From assembly GCA_963681505.1 (NCBI GenBank), contig OY811984.1:4384858-4448857 (forward strand): a DNA stretch of 64,000 nt, written 5' to 3'. Below are positions 42,380 to 53,983 of this stretch, one piece after another. Source of the DNA: Eunapius fragilis (Eukaryota; Porifera; Demospongiae; Spongillida; Spongillidae). Both the position numbers and the translations under genes were made by a program. The stretch's first letter is position 1. The number at the start of each line of letters is the position of its first letter. Under the pieces are notes generated by a model that ran no database searches, had not been told where the DNA came from, and saw only the letters and a list, made by a program, of their open reading frames with translations.

Positions 42380-43908
42380 CTATAAATTTAACTTTTTAAG
42401 AATGTTAGCCATTGCAGGCCGTTGGGTAGGTTCATGTTGAATGCATTCCAGCATCAAGGAATGTAGGAAGGCATTTTTGACTCTCATCTTTACTTTTGAT
42501 TCATTAAGGACATCAGGATTGGGCAACTCTCTCAGTGTGATCTCACACAGCAGTATCCCATAGCTGTACACATCAATCTTGGTGGTTTGTGGTGGTGGCT
42601 TGATATTAAGAGTTGGGGGAACAGGGTATGCCTCTGGGGCTGTGTACACTATGGCACCCTCTCCCATGGTAACTGCTTTCTTGGCCCAATTGGCAGACCC
42701 AAAGTCTGATAGTTTGGCTTTCCACCTGTCGTTGGCCATTGCTTCCAGAAGTACATTGGCTGAGCTCACATCTCTGTGGATGATGGGTTCTCTAAGCTCA
42801 TGGAGGTAGCAGAGGGCAGAGGCTACATCACGGAATATGTCCATACACTGGTCCAGGCCAGGGCGAAGGAGGTTACGCTCATACACCTTCCTCAGTGTGG
42901 CGTCCAGCAGCTCAGTGATGATCATGGGTCCTCCCTGGTCATCCAGCACAGCTGCTATAAACAGCACAAGGTTGGGGTGGCGTACTTGAGACATGGTACA
43001 GATCTCACGGTACACTCGCTTGATTGTATGTTGGTGCACGATGGCCTCATGAATGCACTTGACAGCCACCTGCTGACCTCTGAACGTTCCTTCCTTAACA
43101 TATCCCCATGAACCTTCTCCTAATAACTTCTCCATCACTGTTACATGATGACGTGGCACTATCCAGAATGCATTACACTGTGAGTGTTCTTCCTTTAGGG
43201 CTTCTAATTCCTTCTTCATCTGATCTAGTTCTCTCTTGATCTGATCACATTCTTTTGCTGCTTGATCTTGTTCTTTCTTCATCTGATCATGTTCCTCTGT
43301 CATTTGATCTTTTTCTCTCTTCATCTGATCACGTTCCTTTGCTGCTTGATCTCGTTCTTTCTTCATCAGATCATGTTCCTTTGCCATTTGATCTTTTTCT
43401 CTCTTCATCTGATCACGTTCCTTTGCTGCTTGATCTCGTTCTTTCTTCATCAGATCATGTTCCTTTGCCATTTGATCTTGTTCTCTCTTCATCTGATCAC
43501 GTTCCTTTGCTGCTTGATCTCGTTCTTTCTTCATCTGATCATGTTCCTTTGCCATTTGATCTTTTTCTCTCTTCATCTGATCACGTTCCTTTGCTGCTTG
43601 ATCTCGTTCTTTCTTCATCTGATCATGTTCCTTTGCCATTTGATATTTTTCTCTCTTCATCTGATCATGTTCCTTTGCTGCTTGATCTCGTTCTTTCTTC
43701 ATCTGATCATGTTCCTTTGCCATTAGATCTTTTTCTCTCTTCATCTGATCATGTTCCTTTGCTGCTTGATCTCGTTCTTTCTTCATCTGATCATGTTCCT
43801 TTGCTGCTTGATCTTGTTCTCTCTTCATTTGATCATGTTTCCTTGCTGCTTGATCTTGTTCTTTCTCCATCTGATTAGCTATATGATCTCGCTGATCATA
43901 ATCTATTC
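42380..43908 (-). CDS. Coiled-coil TKL-type protein kinase (5' exon not identified)
   Basis: A large terminal exon entered through a CCTTTTCAG acceptor at 43909, with a possible internal start MEKEQDQ. About the first 240 residues are a highly charged coiled coil of near-perfect 28-residue repeats (KREKDQMAKEHDQMKKERDQ). The last 250 form a complete kinase domain: GEGSWGYVKEG (Gly loop), VAVKCIH (Lys), YREICTMSQVRHPNLVLFIA, IHRDVSSANVLL (HRD), LSDFGSANW (DFG), YTAPEAYP (APE), DVYSYGILLCEI, RPAMANILKKLNL and stop. Catalytic residues are intact. It resembles the tyrosine-kinase-like Ser/Thr kinases expanded in sponges. The coiled coil suggests activation by oligomerisation (inference). Confidence 0.85.
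43255..43870. repeat. 84-bp coding tandem repeat in kinase coiled coil
   Basis: About seven units with 84-bp spacing of GCTGCTTGATCTCG (plus strand), plus 42-bp half-units at the right end. The phase is preserved, and the reverse strand stays open too, giving an artefactual long frame. Confidence 0.9.
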
Positions 43909-44960
43909 CTGAAAAGGAATTTGAAGAGCATGTGAGCAAAACATGTGAGCAAAACATACGACACACAATAATAGTGTAGTGATAGATAGTACACATAGTA
44001 GTGTTTGCTGCAAAAATGGTCCATAAGATGTTTAAAATACTTTTTTTCAGAGGACAAAAGTAACATAAAATGGTAACTAAAATTTGGCAAATTATAGGAT
44101 ACCATAGGATTTGTCAGCCAGCATCTGTAGGGTGCACTAATCTCTTCTAAGGAAATGTGAAAAATAACCAGCAACAGCTATGGCTACTTTTTAATAGCAT
44201 GGTTCATACTTTGTGGAATCAAATTTTCATGGATCGAGTGTCAAAAACTGATTTGGTACAATTGTTTTTTTCATTTATAAATTTTTATAGGTCTCAATTA
44301 TTTGGTTTACAGAACGAACTGGACACTGAGAGTACCTCTCACTGATGATGTCTATGTTTTGGATCCCTGTCTCCTTCAAATTAGATAAGTTGATTTGATT
44401 TGAAATATACTGATATGAATCAAAAATTCTAAGGCACATAATGGCATGCATTTATGTACTTAAAACTGCCTCCGAAAAGGGGTACTACTAACAAAAGGAC
44501 TTAAGGTTGATGACACATAGTCTAGACTGAAAAACTGCAATGTCACAGAGATGTCTTGAGGTAAGGATAGGAATTACATGATCAGTCAAAAACATTCATG
44601 ATGAAGTAAGCACTTCCATCACATGACCACGAATGGAGTAGGGCCAAGGTCAAACAGGTTATGGACTATTTTATAGCACATGAAAAACTCAAACTCAGCG
44701 TATCCTAAGAACCGTGGGCACAGGTTTGCAAGGCAGCTACCATAAATCCATAACAGCATGTTTATATATGGCTCAAGAAAAGTATTGATGAACATGTTCA
44801 AAACAATGGAATATCTTTGTGGAACCATGGGTTCCAAATTTGAATAATGCTCTCTGTTGACCTACATCTTGTATAAACGCACGAGGAGAGCCACATCTGT
44901 GGTATGGAAGCTGGTGAGTAATAAAGGAGGAGTGAGATGAAATCTGTACCTATATATATA
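43909..44960. other. Upstream of kinase exon, no coding exon recognised
   Basis: Should hold the 5' exon(s) or promoter of the kinase gene, but I could not identify an exon with confidence. Confidence 0.35.
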
Positions 44961-44963
44961 TAT

Positions 44964-45213
44964 GGGACAGTGTCCAGCTAAATCACCCTTATGGTACTTT
45001 TTCAAAATTTCCAGAACAAGCAAAAGAAAAGTAACGCTCGCATTGAAATGTATGGCTAATTATAAATTCAGTGTCTAATAACTTTGTGATGGATAGTCCG
45101 ATTTAGGATGCGTAAGGACCATTTGACAGAAGCTCATGGGTGTTCAAGGAAAATCAAAAAATTTGAAAACTTGAAAAACTAGCCAGAAGGGTGATTCTGC
45201 TGGACACTGTCCC
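44964..45213. mobile_element. 250-bp MITE with GGGACAGTGTCCAGC ends in AT microsatellite
   Basis: The left end GGGACAGTGTCCAGCTAAAT and the right end, on the other strand, GGGACAGTGTCCAGCAGAAT share CACCCTT just inside. It is flanked by (AT)n on both sides. Only 16 bp of (AT)n separate it from the large foldback element that has the same ends. Confidence 0.85.
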
Positions 45214-46021
45214 ATATATATATATATATGGGACGGTGTCCAGCAAAATCACCCTTCTGGAGTTTTAATTTTATCACTATAAAAATTGTACCTTATACAA
45301 AGCAACATATCTTCACAACGGTTTTATATTTTCTTTTCAAATTTCGTACACTTGTTCACACATCAGTTCTCTCTGTGCAAACCGATTTTGGTGCTCTAGA
45401 TAATTTCCATGCCATGGTTATAAAGGTCTCTAACCCAATGGGTTAAGATTCCTCATTTCTCCAGATACGAGTGACGATAACATGTCAAATTTGGAGTATA
45501 CATAGAAGAGTCCTGTAGCTATTGATTTCTGCAGATCGTTACGTTTTTTCTTATCCGTTACGGAGATATGGATTTTCAAAGTAATTCGACATTTCGCGCC
45601 ACTCACCCTATTCCAATATGCCATTATGTAATGGTCACGCCCTTTAAATTTGAAGTTAGGTAATTAACTCCGCTTTGATCGTTCTACGTGGTATATAAGC
45701 GATCGTACCTCGTACGCTACGTTTCAACATAAAACAGTATCGTACGTTCACATGTATCGCTTATGATGGATGCTGTGAATGTTCATGGTAGTTTATATTG
45801 TGCACCCTTTTTCTATATCTGCTCAGTTTGTGGCATGTACATGTAAGCATGCACGTACCATGCCTTCTAATCATGGGGCCCCTTCTTCACCCTCTACACC
45901 CTCTACACTAGTCTGGGGACCAGATGACTTGCTTGCGGCAGTCAGTTATCTGGTACACAAACTGCAGTACCTTTACTTAGTATGGCATATCTCTCTAGAC
46001 CATTCATATTCACTGCCCTTC

Positions 46022-48031
46022 TTTCTTTCTTACCTCCTCCTCCTCCTCCTCCTCCTCCTCCTCCTCTCCCTCCACCTCTTCCTATCTTCCTTCATCCACC
46101 CATCCTCCTCCTCCTCCTCCTCCTCCTCCTCCTCCTCCTCCTCCTCCTCCTCCTTCTCCTCCTCCTCCTCCTCCTCCTCCTCCTCCTCTCCTCCTCCTCT
46201 CCTCTCCTCCTCCTTCTTTTACTCCCTCTCATTTTCCCTCCTACCTTCCCTCCTATTACACATAACACCCCTCCTCCTTTCTTTTGATTGCATCCACACC
46301 TCCCCCTCCTCCTCATCCTCCTACTTCTACGTTCCTACCTGTTGCACCTGTCCTACCTGTTGCATCCTCCCCTCCTCCTTTCTTTTTCCCATTGCATCCA
46401 CCCCCAACTTCTCCTCCCCCTCCTCCTCCTCCGACTCCCCTCCTCTTACTCCCTCTCATTTTTCCTCCTACCTTCCTTCCTATTACACCTACCTCTCCCC
46501 CTCCTCCTTTCTTTTGATTGTATCCACACCTCCCCCTCCTCCTCCTCCTACTTCTACCTTCCTACCTGTTGCATCCTCCCCTCCTCCCCCTCCATCCACC
46601 CATCCTCCTCCTCCTCTCCTCCCCCTCCTCCTCCCCTCCCCTCCCTCCTCCTCCCCTCCCCTCCTCCTCCTCCCCTCCCCCTACTCCTCTTACTCCCTCT
46701 CATTTTCCCTCCCACCTTCCTTCCTATTACACCTACCCTCCCCTCCTCCTTTTTTTGATTGCATGCACACCTCCCCTTCCTCCTCCTCATCCTCCTACTT
46801 CTACCTTCCTACCTGTTGCATCCACTCCTCCCCCTCCTCCTCCTTCCATTCTTCCCGTTGCATCCACCCCCACAATCTCCTTCCCACCTCTACTTCCTTC
46901 TCCTCCTTTCCCACCACCTCCTCCTATCTTCCTTTATCCACCCATCCTCCTCCTCCCCTCCTCCCCTCCTCTTCCTTCCATTCTTCACGTTGCATCCACC
47001 CCCACCTTCTCCTCTACCTCCTTCTCCTTCTCCCCCTCCTCCTCTTCCTATCTTCCTTCATCCACCCATCCTTCTCCTCTCCTCCCCTTCCCCTCCTCCT
47101 CCTCCCCCTCCTCCTCCTCTTACTCCCTCTCATTTTCCCTCCTACCTTCCTTCCTATTACACCTACCCCTCCCCCTCCTCCTTTCTTTTGATTGCATCCA
47201 CACCTCCCCTCCTCCTCCTCATCCTCCTACTTCTACCTTCCTACCTGTTGCATCCTCCCCTCCTCCCCCTCCATCCACCCATCCTCCTCCTCCTCTCCTC
47301 CCTCTCCTCCCTCCCCTCCCCCTCCTCCTCCTCCTATCTTCATCCACCATCCTCCTCCCCTCCTCCTCCTCTCCGTCTCCCCTCCTCTACCCTCCTCCTC
47401 CTCTCCTCCTCCCCTTCCCATCCCCTCCTCCGCCTCTTACTCCCTCTCATTTTCCCTCCTACCCTCCTTCCTATTAACCTAACACCCTACTCCTCCTTTT
47501 GTTTTGATTGCATTCACACATCCCCTCATCCTCATCCTCCCGCTACTTCTACCTTCCTAACTGTTTCATCCTCCCTCTCCTCCCCCTCCTCTTCCTTCCA
47601 TTCTTCCCGTTGCATCCACACCCACCTTCTCTCCTCCTCTACCTCCTCTTCCTATCTTCCTTCATCCTCCCCTCCCCTCCCCTCCTCCTCCCCTCCTCCT
47701 CCTCCTCCTCTCCCTCCTTTTCTTCCTATCTTCCTTCATCCACCCATCCTCCTCCTCCTCCTCCCCCTCCTCCTCCTCCTCCTCCTCTCTCCTCCCCTCC
47801 CCTCCCCTCCTTTCTTTTAATTGCATCCACACCTCCTCCTCATCCGGCATCCTCCTACTTTTACCTTCCTACCTGTTGCATCCTCCCTCTCCTCCCCCTC
47901 CTTCCATTCTTCCCGTTGCATCCACCCCCACCTTCTCCTCCCCTTCCTCTACCTCCTTCTCCTCCTCCTCCTCCTCCTTCTACCTTTCTTCCCATTGCAT
48001 CCACCCTCCTCCTTCTCCTCCTTTCCATTGT
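46022..48031. repeat. CT-rich tandem repeat, left arm
   Basis: Strand-asymmetric pyrimidine tract with a higher-order unit of roughly 250-330 bp that includes TTACTCCCTCTCATTTTCCC, CTATTACACCTACCC, ATTGCATCCACACCTCC and CCTACCTGTTGCATCC, repeated about seven times with (CCT)n of varying length between. The Pro/Ser/Leu-rich frames here are artefacts. Confidence 0.9.
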
Positions 48032-48711
48032 ATAAATAAATGATAAGAGACATGTGTCGGAAGATACAATTCCTTATTTATCCAGCTTTAAAACTATTGG
48101 TATTGTAAGTCAATGTGTTGTAAATTTGCAAGCACCCGGAATCATTTTGGCACTTCAGCATATATAATGTTCTAGCAATATAACCTTTCATGGGTTATTA
48201 AAAAGGTGACGATGCAACAACCTAGTAGGCACTGCCAACAATTAGGCAGAGACATCAGATGCCCCCCCCCCCCCCCCCCCCCCTCCTCTTTTTCCCCCCT
48301 CTCCTTATTTATAGTATACTTTGTTTTTGGAAAGACCTTAGTGCTATGACATGCACGCATGTAGTTCAAAACTACTAGTTCTAACTTCCATGTCGAGCAT
48401 GTACAATGTACAAGGAACTTTGGATTCTACCATGTACCATTCTACCATGCTTGCTTGTCTAAGTAAACCACTGGCCACCCACAATCTGTACTGATAAGGG
48501 TATATTAATATTCATAAAGGCTTATACCAACATACATTCCCTTGTGTAGAGCTCTAGAGTTCAGTTCTTGCACAGGCTCTGTATATAATCTCTTATAATA
48601 GCCTTTTTCTAGTTGCATGTAGTTTGCACATCCCAAAAAATACATTCCACTGACTCCTAGGTGAAAACATATATATCGAGATGAACACTTCCTTTGAAAC
48701 AAAGTGGTTAG

Positions 48712-48911
48712 NNNNNNNNNNNNNNNNNNNNNNNNNNNNNNNNNNNNNNNNNNNNNNNNNNNNNNNNNNNNNNNNNNNNNNNNNNNNNNNNNNNNNNNNN
48801 NNNNNNNNNNNNNNNNNNNNNNNNNNNNNNNNNNNNNNNNNNNNNNNNNNNNNNNNNNNNNNNNNNNNNNNNNNNNNNNNNNNNNNNNNNNNNNNNNNNN
48901 NNNNNNNNNNN
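48712..48911. other. 200-N assembly gap flanked by identical 334-bp sequences
   Basis: 48378-48711 and 48912-49245 have the same length and, by eye, the same sequence (GTTCTAACTTCCATGTCGAG ... AAACAAAGTGGTTAG). Each ends exactly at the gap or begins right after it. This is the signature of two overlapping contig ends scaffolded with a default gap. Confidence 0.92.
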
Positions 48912-49261
48912 GTTCTAACTTCCATGTCGAGCATGTACAATGTACAAGGAACTTTGGATTCTACCATGTACCATTCTACCATGCTTGCTTGTCTAAGTAA
49001 ACCACTGGCCACCCACAATCTGTACTGATAAGGGTATATTAATATTCATAAAGGCTTATACCAACATACATTCCCTTGTGTAGAGCTCTAGAGTTCAGTT
49101 CTTGCACAGGCTCTGTATATAATCTCTTATAATAGCCTTTTTCTAGTTGCATGTAGTTTGCACATCCCAAAAAATACATTCCACTGACTCCTAGGTGAAA
49201 ACATATATATCGAGATGAACACTTCCTTTGAAACAAAGTGGTTAGTATTAAATACCCTCCC

Positions 49262-50992
49262 TACCCAAGAAGGTGGAAGGGGAGGAGGAGAATGAGGAGG
49301 AGATAGAGGAGGGGGAGGAGGTAGAGGAGGGGGGAGGAGGTAGAGGAGGGGGGGGAGGAGGTAGAGGAGGGGGGAGAAGGTAGAGGAGGGGGAGGAGGTA
49401 GAGGAGGGGAGGAGGTAGAGGAGAGGGAGGAGGAGGTAGAGGAGGGGGAGAAGGAGGAGGTAGAGGATGGGGAGGAGGAACAGGAGGAGGTAAAGGAGGG
49501 AGAGGGATGGGTGCAATTGGAAGAATGGAAGGAGGAAGAGAGGGAGGAGGGGAGGATGCAACAAGTAAGAAGGTAGAAGTAGGAGGATGAGGAGGAGGAG
49601 GAGGGGGAGGTGTGGATGCAAGGAGGAGGGGGAGGGGGGGTGTAATAGGAAGAAAGGTAGGAGGGAAAATGAGACGGAGTAAGAGGAGGAGGAGGGGAGG
49701 TGAGGAGGAGGAGGAAGGAAGGAGGAGGCGAGAATGGGGAGGAGGATGGGTGGATGAAGGAAGATAGGAGGAGGAGGGGGAGGAGAGGAGGAGGATGGGT
49801 GGATGGAGGGGGAGGATGCAACGGGTAGGAAGGTAAAAGTAGAAGGATGAGGAGGAGGGGAGGTGTGGATGCAATCACTGAAAAGAAAGGAGGAGGGTGA
49901 GGGGTAGGTGTAATAGGAAGGAAGGTAGGAGGGAAATGAGAGGGCGTAAGAGGAGGAGGAGGAGGAGAGGAGGAGGATGGGAGGAGGAGGAGGGGAGGAG
50001 GAGGAGGGGAGGAGGAGGAGGGGAGGAGGAGGAGGGGAGGAGGAGGAGGGGAGGAGGAGGAGGGGAGGAGGAGGAGGGGAGGAGGAGGAGGGGAGGAGGG
50101 GAGGAGGAGGAGGGGAGGAGGATGGGTGGATGAAGATAGGAGGAGGAGGAGGGCGAGAGGACGAGGGGAGGAGAGGAGGAGATAGGAGGAGAGAGGAGGA
50201 GGGGAGGAGGAGGATGGGTGGATGAAGGAAGATAGGAAGAGGAGGAGAAGGAGGTAGAGGAGAGGGAGGAGAAGGTGGGGAGTGGATGCAACGGGAAGAA
50301 TGGAAGGAAGAGGAGGGGGAGGAGAGGGAGGAGGGAGGGATGCAACGGGTAGGAAGGTAGAAGTAGGAGGATGAGGAGGAGGAGGGGAGGTTTGGATGCA
50401 ATCAAAAAAAGGAGGGGAGGGGTAGGTGTAATAAGAAGGAAGGTAGGAGGGAAAATGAGAGGGAGTAAGAGGAGGAGAAGGGGAGGTGAGGAGGAGGGAG
50501 GAGGAGATGGAGGAGGGAGGAGGAGGGGAGGAGGGGAGGAGGGAGGAGGAGGGGAGGAGGGAGGAGGAGGGGAGGAGGATGATGGGTGGATGAAGGAAGA
50601 TAGGAAGAGGAGGAGGGGGAGGAGGAGGAGGTAGAGGAAGGGGAGGAGAAGTTGGGGGTGGATGCAACGGGAAAAAGAAAGGAGGAGGGGAGGATGCAAC
50701 AGGTAGGAACGTAGAAGTAGGAGGATGAGGAGGAGGAGGGGGAGGTGTGGATGCAATCAAAAGAAAGGAGGAGGAGGGGTGTTAGGTGTAATAGGAAGGT
50801 AAGAGGGAAAATGAGAGGGAGTAAAAGGAGGAAGAGGAGGGGAGGAGGAGGAGGGAGGAGGAGGAGGGGAGGAGGAGAGGAGGGGGAGGGAAGGGGAGGG
50901 GAGGAGGAGGATGGGTGGTTGAAAGGAAGATAGGAAGAGGTGGAGTGAGAGGAGGAGAAGGAGGAGGAGGTAAGAAAGAAAGAAGGGCAGTG
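49262..50992. repeat. GA-rich tandem repeat, right arm
   Basis: Purine-rich mirror of the left arm with the same higher-order landmarks in reverse complement (GGATGCAACAGGTAGGAA, GGTGTGGATGCAATCA, GGGAAAATGAGAGGGAGTAA). It has fewer units than the left arm, so the arms differ in copy number. Confidence 0.9.
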
Positions 50993-51780
50993 AATATGAA
51001 TGGTCTAGAGAGATATGCCATACTAAGTAAAGGTACTGCAGTTTGTGTACCAGATAACTGACTGTCGCAAGCATGTCATCTGGTCCTCAGACTAGTGTAG
51101 AGGGTGTAGAGGGTGAAGAAGGTGGCCCCATGATTAGAAGGCATGGTACGTGCATGCTTACATGTACATGCCACAAACTGAGCAGATATAGAAAAAGGGT
51201 GCACGATATAAACTACCATGAACATTCACTGCATCCAGCATAAGCTATACATGTGAACGTACGATACTGTTTTATGTTGAAACGTAGCGTACCGGTACGA
51301 GGTACGATCGCTTATATACCACGTAGAACGATCTAAGCGGAGTTAATTACCTAACTTCAAATTTAAAGGGCGTGACCATTACATAATGGCATATTGGAAT
51401 AGGGTGAGTGGCGCGAAATGTCGAATTACTTTGAAAATCCATATCTCCGTAACGGATAAGAAAAAACGTAACGATCTGCAGAAATCAATAGCTACAGGAC
51501 CCTTCTATGTACACTCCAAATTTGACATGTTATCGTCACTCGTATCTGGAGAAATGTGGAATGTTAACCCATTGGGTTAGAGACCTTTATAACCATGGCA
51601 TGAAAATTATCTAGAGCACCAAAATCGGTTTGCACAGAGAGAACTGATGTGTGAACAAGTGTACGAAATTTGAAAAGAAAATATAAAACCGTTGTGAAGA
51701 TATGTTGCTTTGTGTAACGTACAAATTTTATAGTGATAAAATTAAAACTCCAGAAGGGTGATTTTGCTGGACACTGTCCC

Positions 51781-52410
51781 ATATATATATATATATACAT
51801 ATTGTGTGAGGACATTTTAAGATTGTAATACACTCAGCAAGTGTGATTTAAACCGTAAGCCTCCACTTTAACTTTTAATGTGAACAGAGGTCGACATTTA
51901 GAGTACAATAATTCAAAGATGCCAATAGCTGTGTACAGGCAGAAGGTCAAGTGAGAAAACAACCTAATACAAAGTGAGATCATGAGATTGACTTTGCAAG
52001 AGATACACATATGTAAGGCAGGTCTATACTTACAGGACTATTTGCAAAAAGTTTTTAACAACACAGGACAGACAGGGGCAGTCTTCCAAACTAATGGGCA
52101 TAAGTGCAGTACTTATAGACATCTCGTAAAGAAAAGATAATGGAGATGCTATAGCAGGGGGTAGGGATTTTAGGAAAATAGAAGATAACCAATCAAATGT
52201 GAAAAGAATGCACAAAGATATCACCCCTCATTTCAAGTAAAACAAGATGGAAAAGCAGGAGGTAAACCATCATTGATTGTAAAAGCGGTGTGGACTTTCG
52301 AGACAAATTAAGGCATACCACTACCATAGAAGTAAAACCTTTTCTGCTCAAAGGCTCCAGCAGAGAATTACACCGCCAAAGCAAAATCAAAACAAAACAG
52401 AACCTGTTGT
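51781..52410. other. Intergenic or decayed element sequence
   Basis: (AT)n followed by A-rich sequence. The last part (about 52.2-52.4 kb) may be the beginning of the decayed protease/PHD element, but no motif is secure. Confidence 0.35.
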
Positions 52411-52417
52411 TCATGAT

Positions 52418-53090
52418 ATGATTGAAGTAGAGACACAAAGTGACAGCTGGACGAAGAAACAAGAGAATGGTATGGTTAAAAACTGCTTGTACCAGTTGAC
52501 ATGGGATGAAAGTGATATGCTCATGAGCGATGATGAGTGGTTTACAGATAATTCACTATTAGCTTCACAGAACATTTTGAAGGAGCAGTCCTCAATTTCT
52601 GGATTCCAAGATACCATCTTAGGTGGCATTTTCTGTCATGAGGGAGAACATTATACTCCATGATGGGTATGGGGCCAATGGGCATAGGAGCTCAAGCATC
52701 TAATGAGGTGCTCAATTATGATTCCTTGTTGCACTCTTTGGGTGATCATGGAAAAAAAAACAAGTGGCAGCTCATTTGGAATGTCCAGTGAAAGAGATAA
52801 GCATCAAAATGATAAAAGTCAAAACAGCAGGAAGGAAAAAAATTATTTTTCATTGCTCTTGCAACAGCTTTGGTGAATAGAATACAACCTTTTCACTGTG
52901 TTTAAGCAGAGTAAAATGAAGAAGCATTCATTAAGAAGCTTTACAAGTAGAAGTTCTCTAGGGTTCGTGTTCACTGTATTAACAGTATAGAAATTTTCTG
53001 CTTATGCTGAATGCCAATTGAAGGCAAAATGACTGAATGTTCAGGATGCAAGGAGTGGTACCACTTACCCCGTGTGATGATGTTCAAGAG
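52418..53090 (+). pseudogene. Decayed protease-like/PHD-finger element gene
   Basis: The plus-strand frame reads TWDESDMLMSDDEWFTDNS, SISGFQDTILGGIF, then breaks. Further along come ATALVNRIQPFHCVFKQSKM and, near 52985-53075, a PHD-like motif (IFCLC-stop-MPIEGKMTECSGC KEWYH) in which TGA replaces one codon. The order (GFQDxIL block, then xxCVFxQxKM, then PHD) matches multicopy transposon-associated proteins with an Ulp1-like protease domain known from cnidarians and sponges. That family assignment is from memory. Confidence 0.5.
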
Positions 53091-53284
53091 AGAGCTGTAA
53101 TAAGTTGGATTATGTAGTTCATGCAAGTGATGAAACTGAATGTGAGTATCCACCTTTCATAATACTCACCTCATGAACATTATGATTCTATTTAAAAACT
53201 GTTTCTCACTCATTCCTGTCCTTGATATATAAATCTTTGCTCAAAGACTGTATTTATGGCACACATTGCAATTTATGTACACAC

Positions 53285-53434
53285 TACTATGGAGTAAATT
53301 ATCCTAGCTGGGCTAGGACATATTACTCTGGAGTAAATTGTCTGGGAAGAGAGCTGGAGGCAGGGACAGTTTGCCCCGGAGTAAAGTGTCCTTGGACAAC
53401 TTCCTCTGGAGTAAATGGTCCAGGTGGACACTAA
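53285..53434 (+). repeat. Short irregular tandem repeat (TGGAGTAAATTGTCC)
   Basis: Five copies of C(T/C)GGAGTAAA(T/G)TGTCC variants spaced 30-45 bp (near 53290, 53330, 53378, 53410 and neighbours). Confidence 0.6.
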
Positions 53435-53515
53435 GGTTTCCTCTGTGACATCATATCATGAATAGGAGAAAGTGTTGAATTCACGTGAGTAAAAATTGAC
53501 AAGGATAATAATCAG

Positions 53516-53666
53516 TGTAGTGTCCCACGCCGAAGTTCAGTAGCAAAGTTATGATGGCAACACAGCAGCGCACACACACGAAGACACCACAAAAATATGC
53601 GCAAGCGCACTGACACGCACTAGTTCCCAGACCTATGCTACAGTTCTAACAATCCAATACACTACA
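53516..53666 (-). mobile_element. 3' LTR of a retrotransposon
   Basis: On the minus strand the sequence begins TGTAGTG and ends CACTACA, perfect 7-bp terminal inverted repeats bounding 151 bp. Immediately upstream on the same strand is a purine run AAGGAGGGAAGGAAA (53667-53681), a polypurine tract. This fits the 3' end of the minus-strand element next to it. No second LTR is found. Confidence 0.7.
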
Positions 53667-53983
53667 TTTCCTTCCCTCCTTAAGCTCAGAATCTATCAAG
53701 TGGTTGTTGGTTCCTTGCTGGATAACGATGCGGAGGTGTATATGTCTGTGGTTACTTGTTGAGGCACTTGGGTTGGGTAGGAGGATCCATTGAGAACAGT
53801 AGGAATTCTTGCTTCACCATCGCTTTGGCTAGGTATGTTGGGATTACTGGATACCACCATGGGTTCACTTTCTTCAGAGTTTGGAGTGGGAGGTGTATGA
53901 TGAGGAGTGAACAGCACCTATGAGTGAGAATAGTTTTAGACAGAGGGACAGCAATTTCAGTTGTGTCCTGTCCAGGATTAGTC

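Larger units (their letters stand above)
45230..51780. mobile_element. Giant foldback element (~6 kb long inverted repeat)
   Basis: Outer ends GGGACGGTGTCCAGCAAAAT (45230) and, reverse strand, GGGACAGTGTCCAGCAAAAT (51780) begin two arms. About 790 bp of unique sequence (45230-46020 and 50993-51780) match almost base for base in inverted orientation, followed inward by CT-rich (left) and GA-rich (right) tandem repeats. (AT)n flanks both ends, as for the neighbouring MITE. No transposase is seen. The spacer (about 48.04-49.25 kb as assembled) is unique but includes a gap and a duplicated flank. Confidence 0.88.

Noticed and set aside
43255-43878. 207-codon plus-strand frame of LDLVLSSSDHVPL repeats
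   Set aside because: Antisense shadow of the 84-bp coiled-coil repeat of the kinase gene.
45779-48035. Long Pro/Ser/Leu-rich open frames (up to 470 codons) on the plus strand
   Set aside because: They are translations of the CT-rich tandem repeat. Several frames stay open at once and none has non-repetitive protein character.
49127-50760. Long minus-strand frames up to 499 codons and Arg/Gly/Glu-rich plus-strand frames
   Set aside because: Reverse-complement arm of the same repeat, again open in several frames because of composition.
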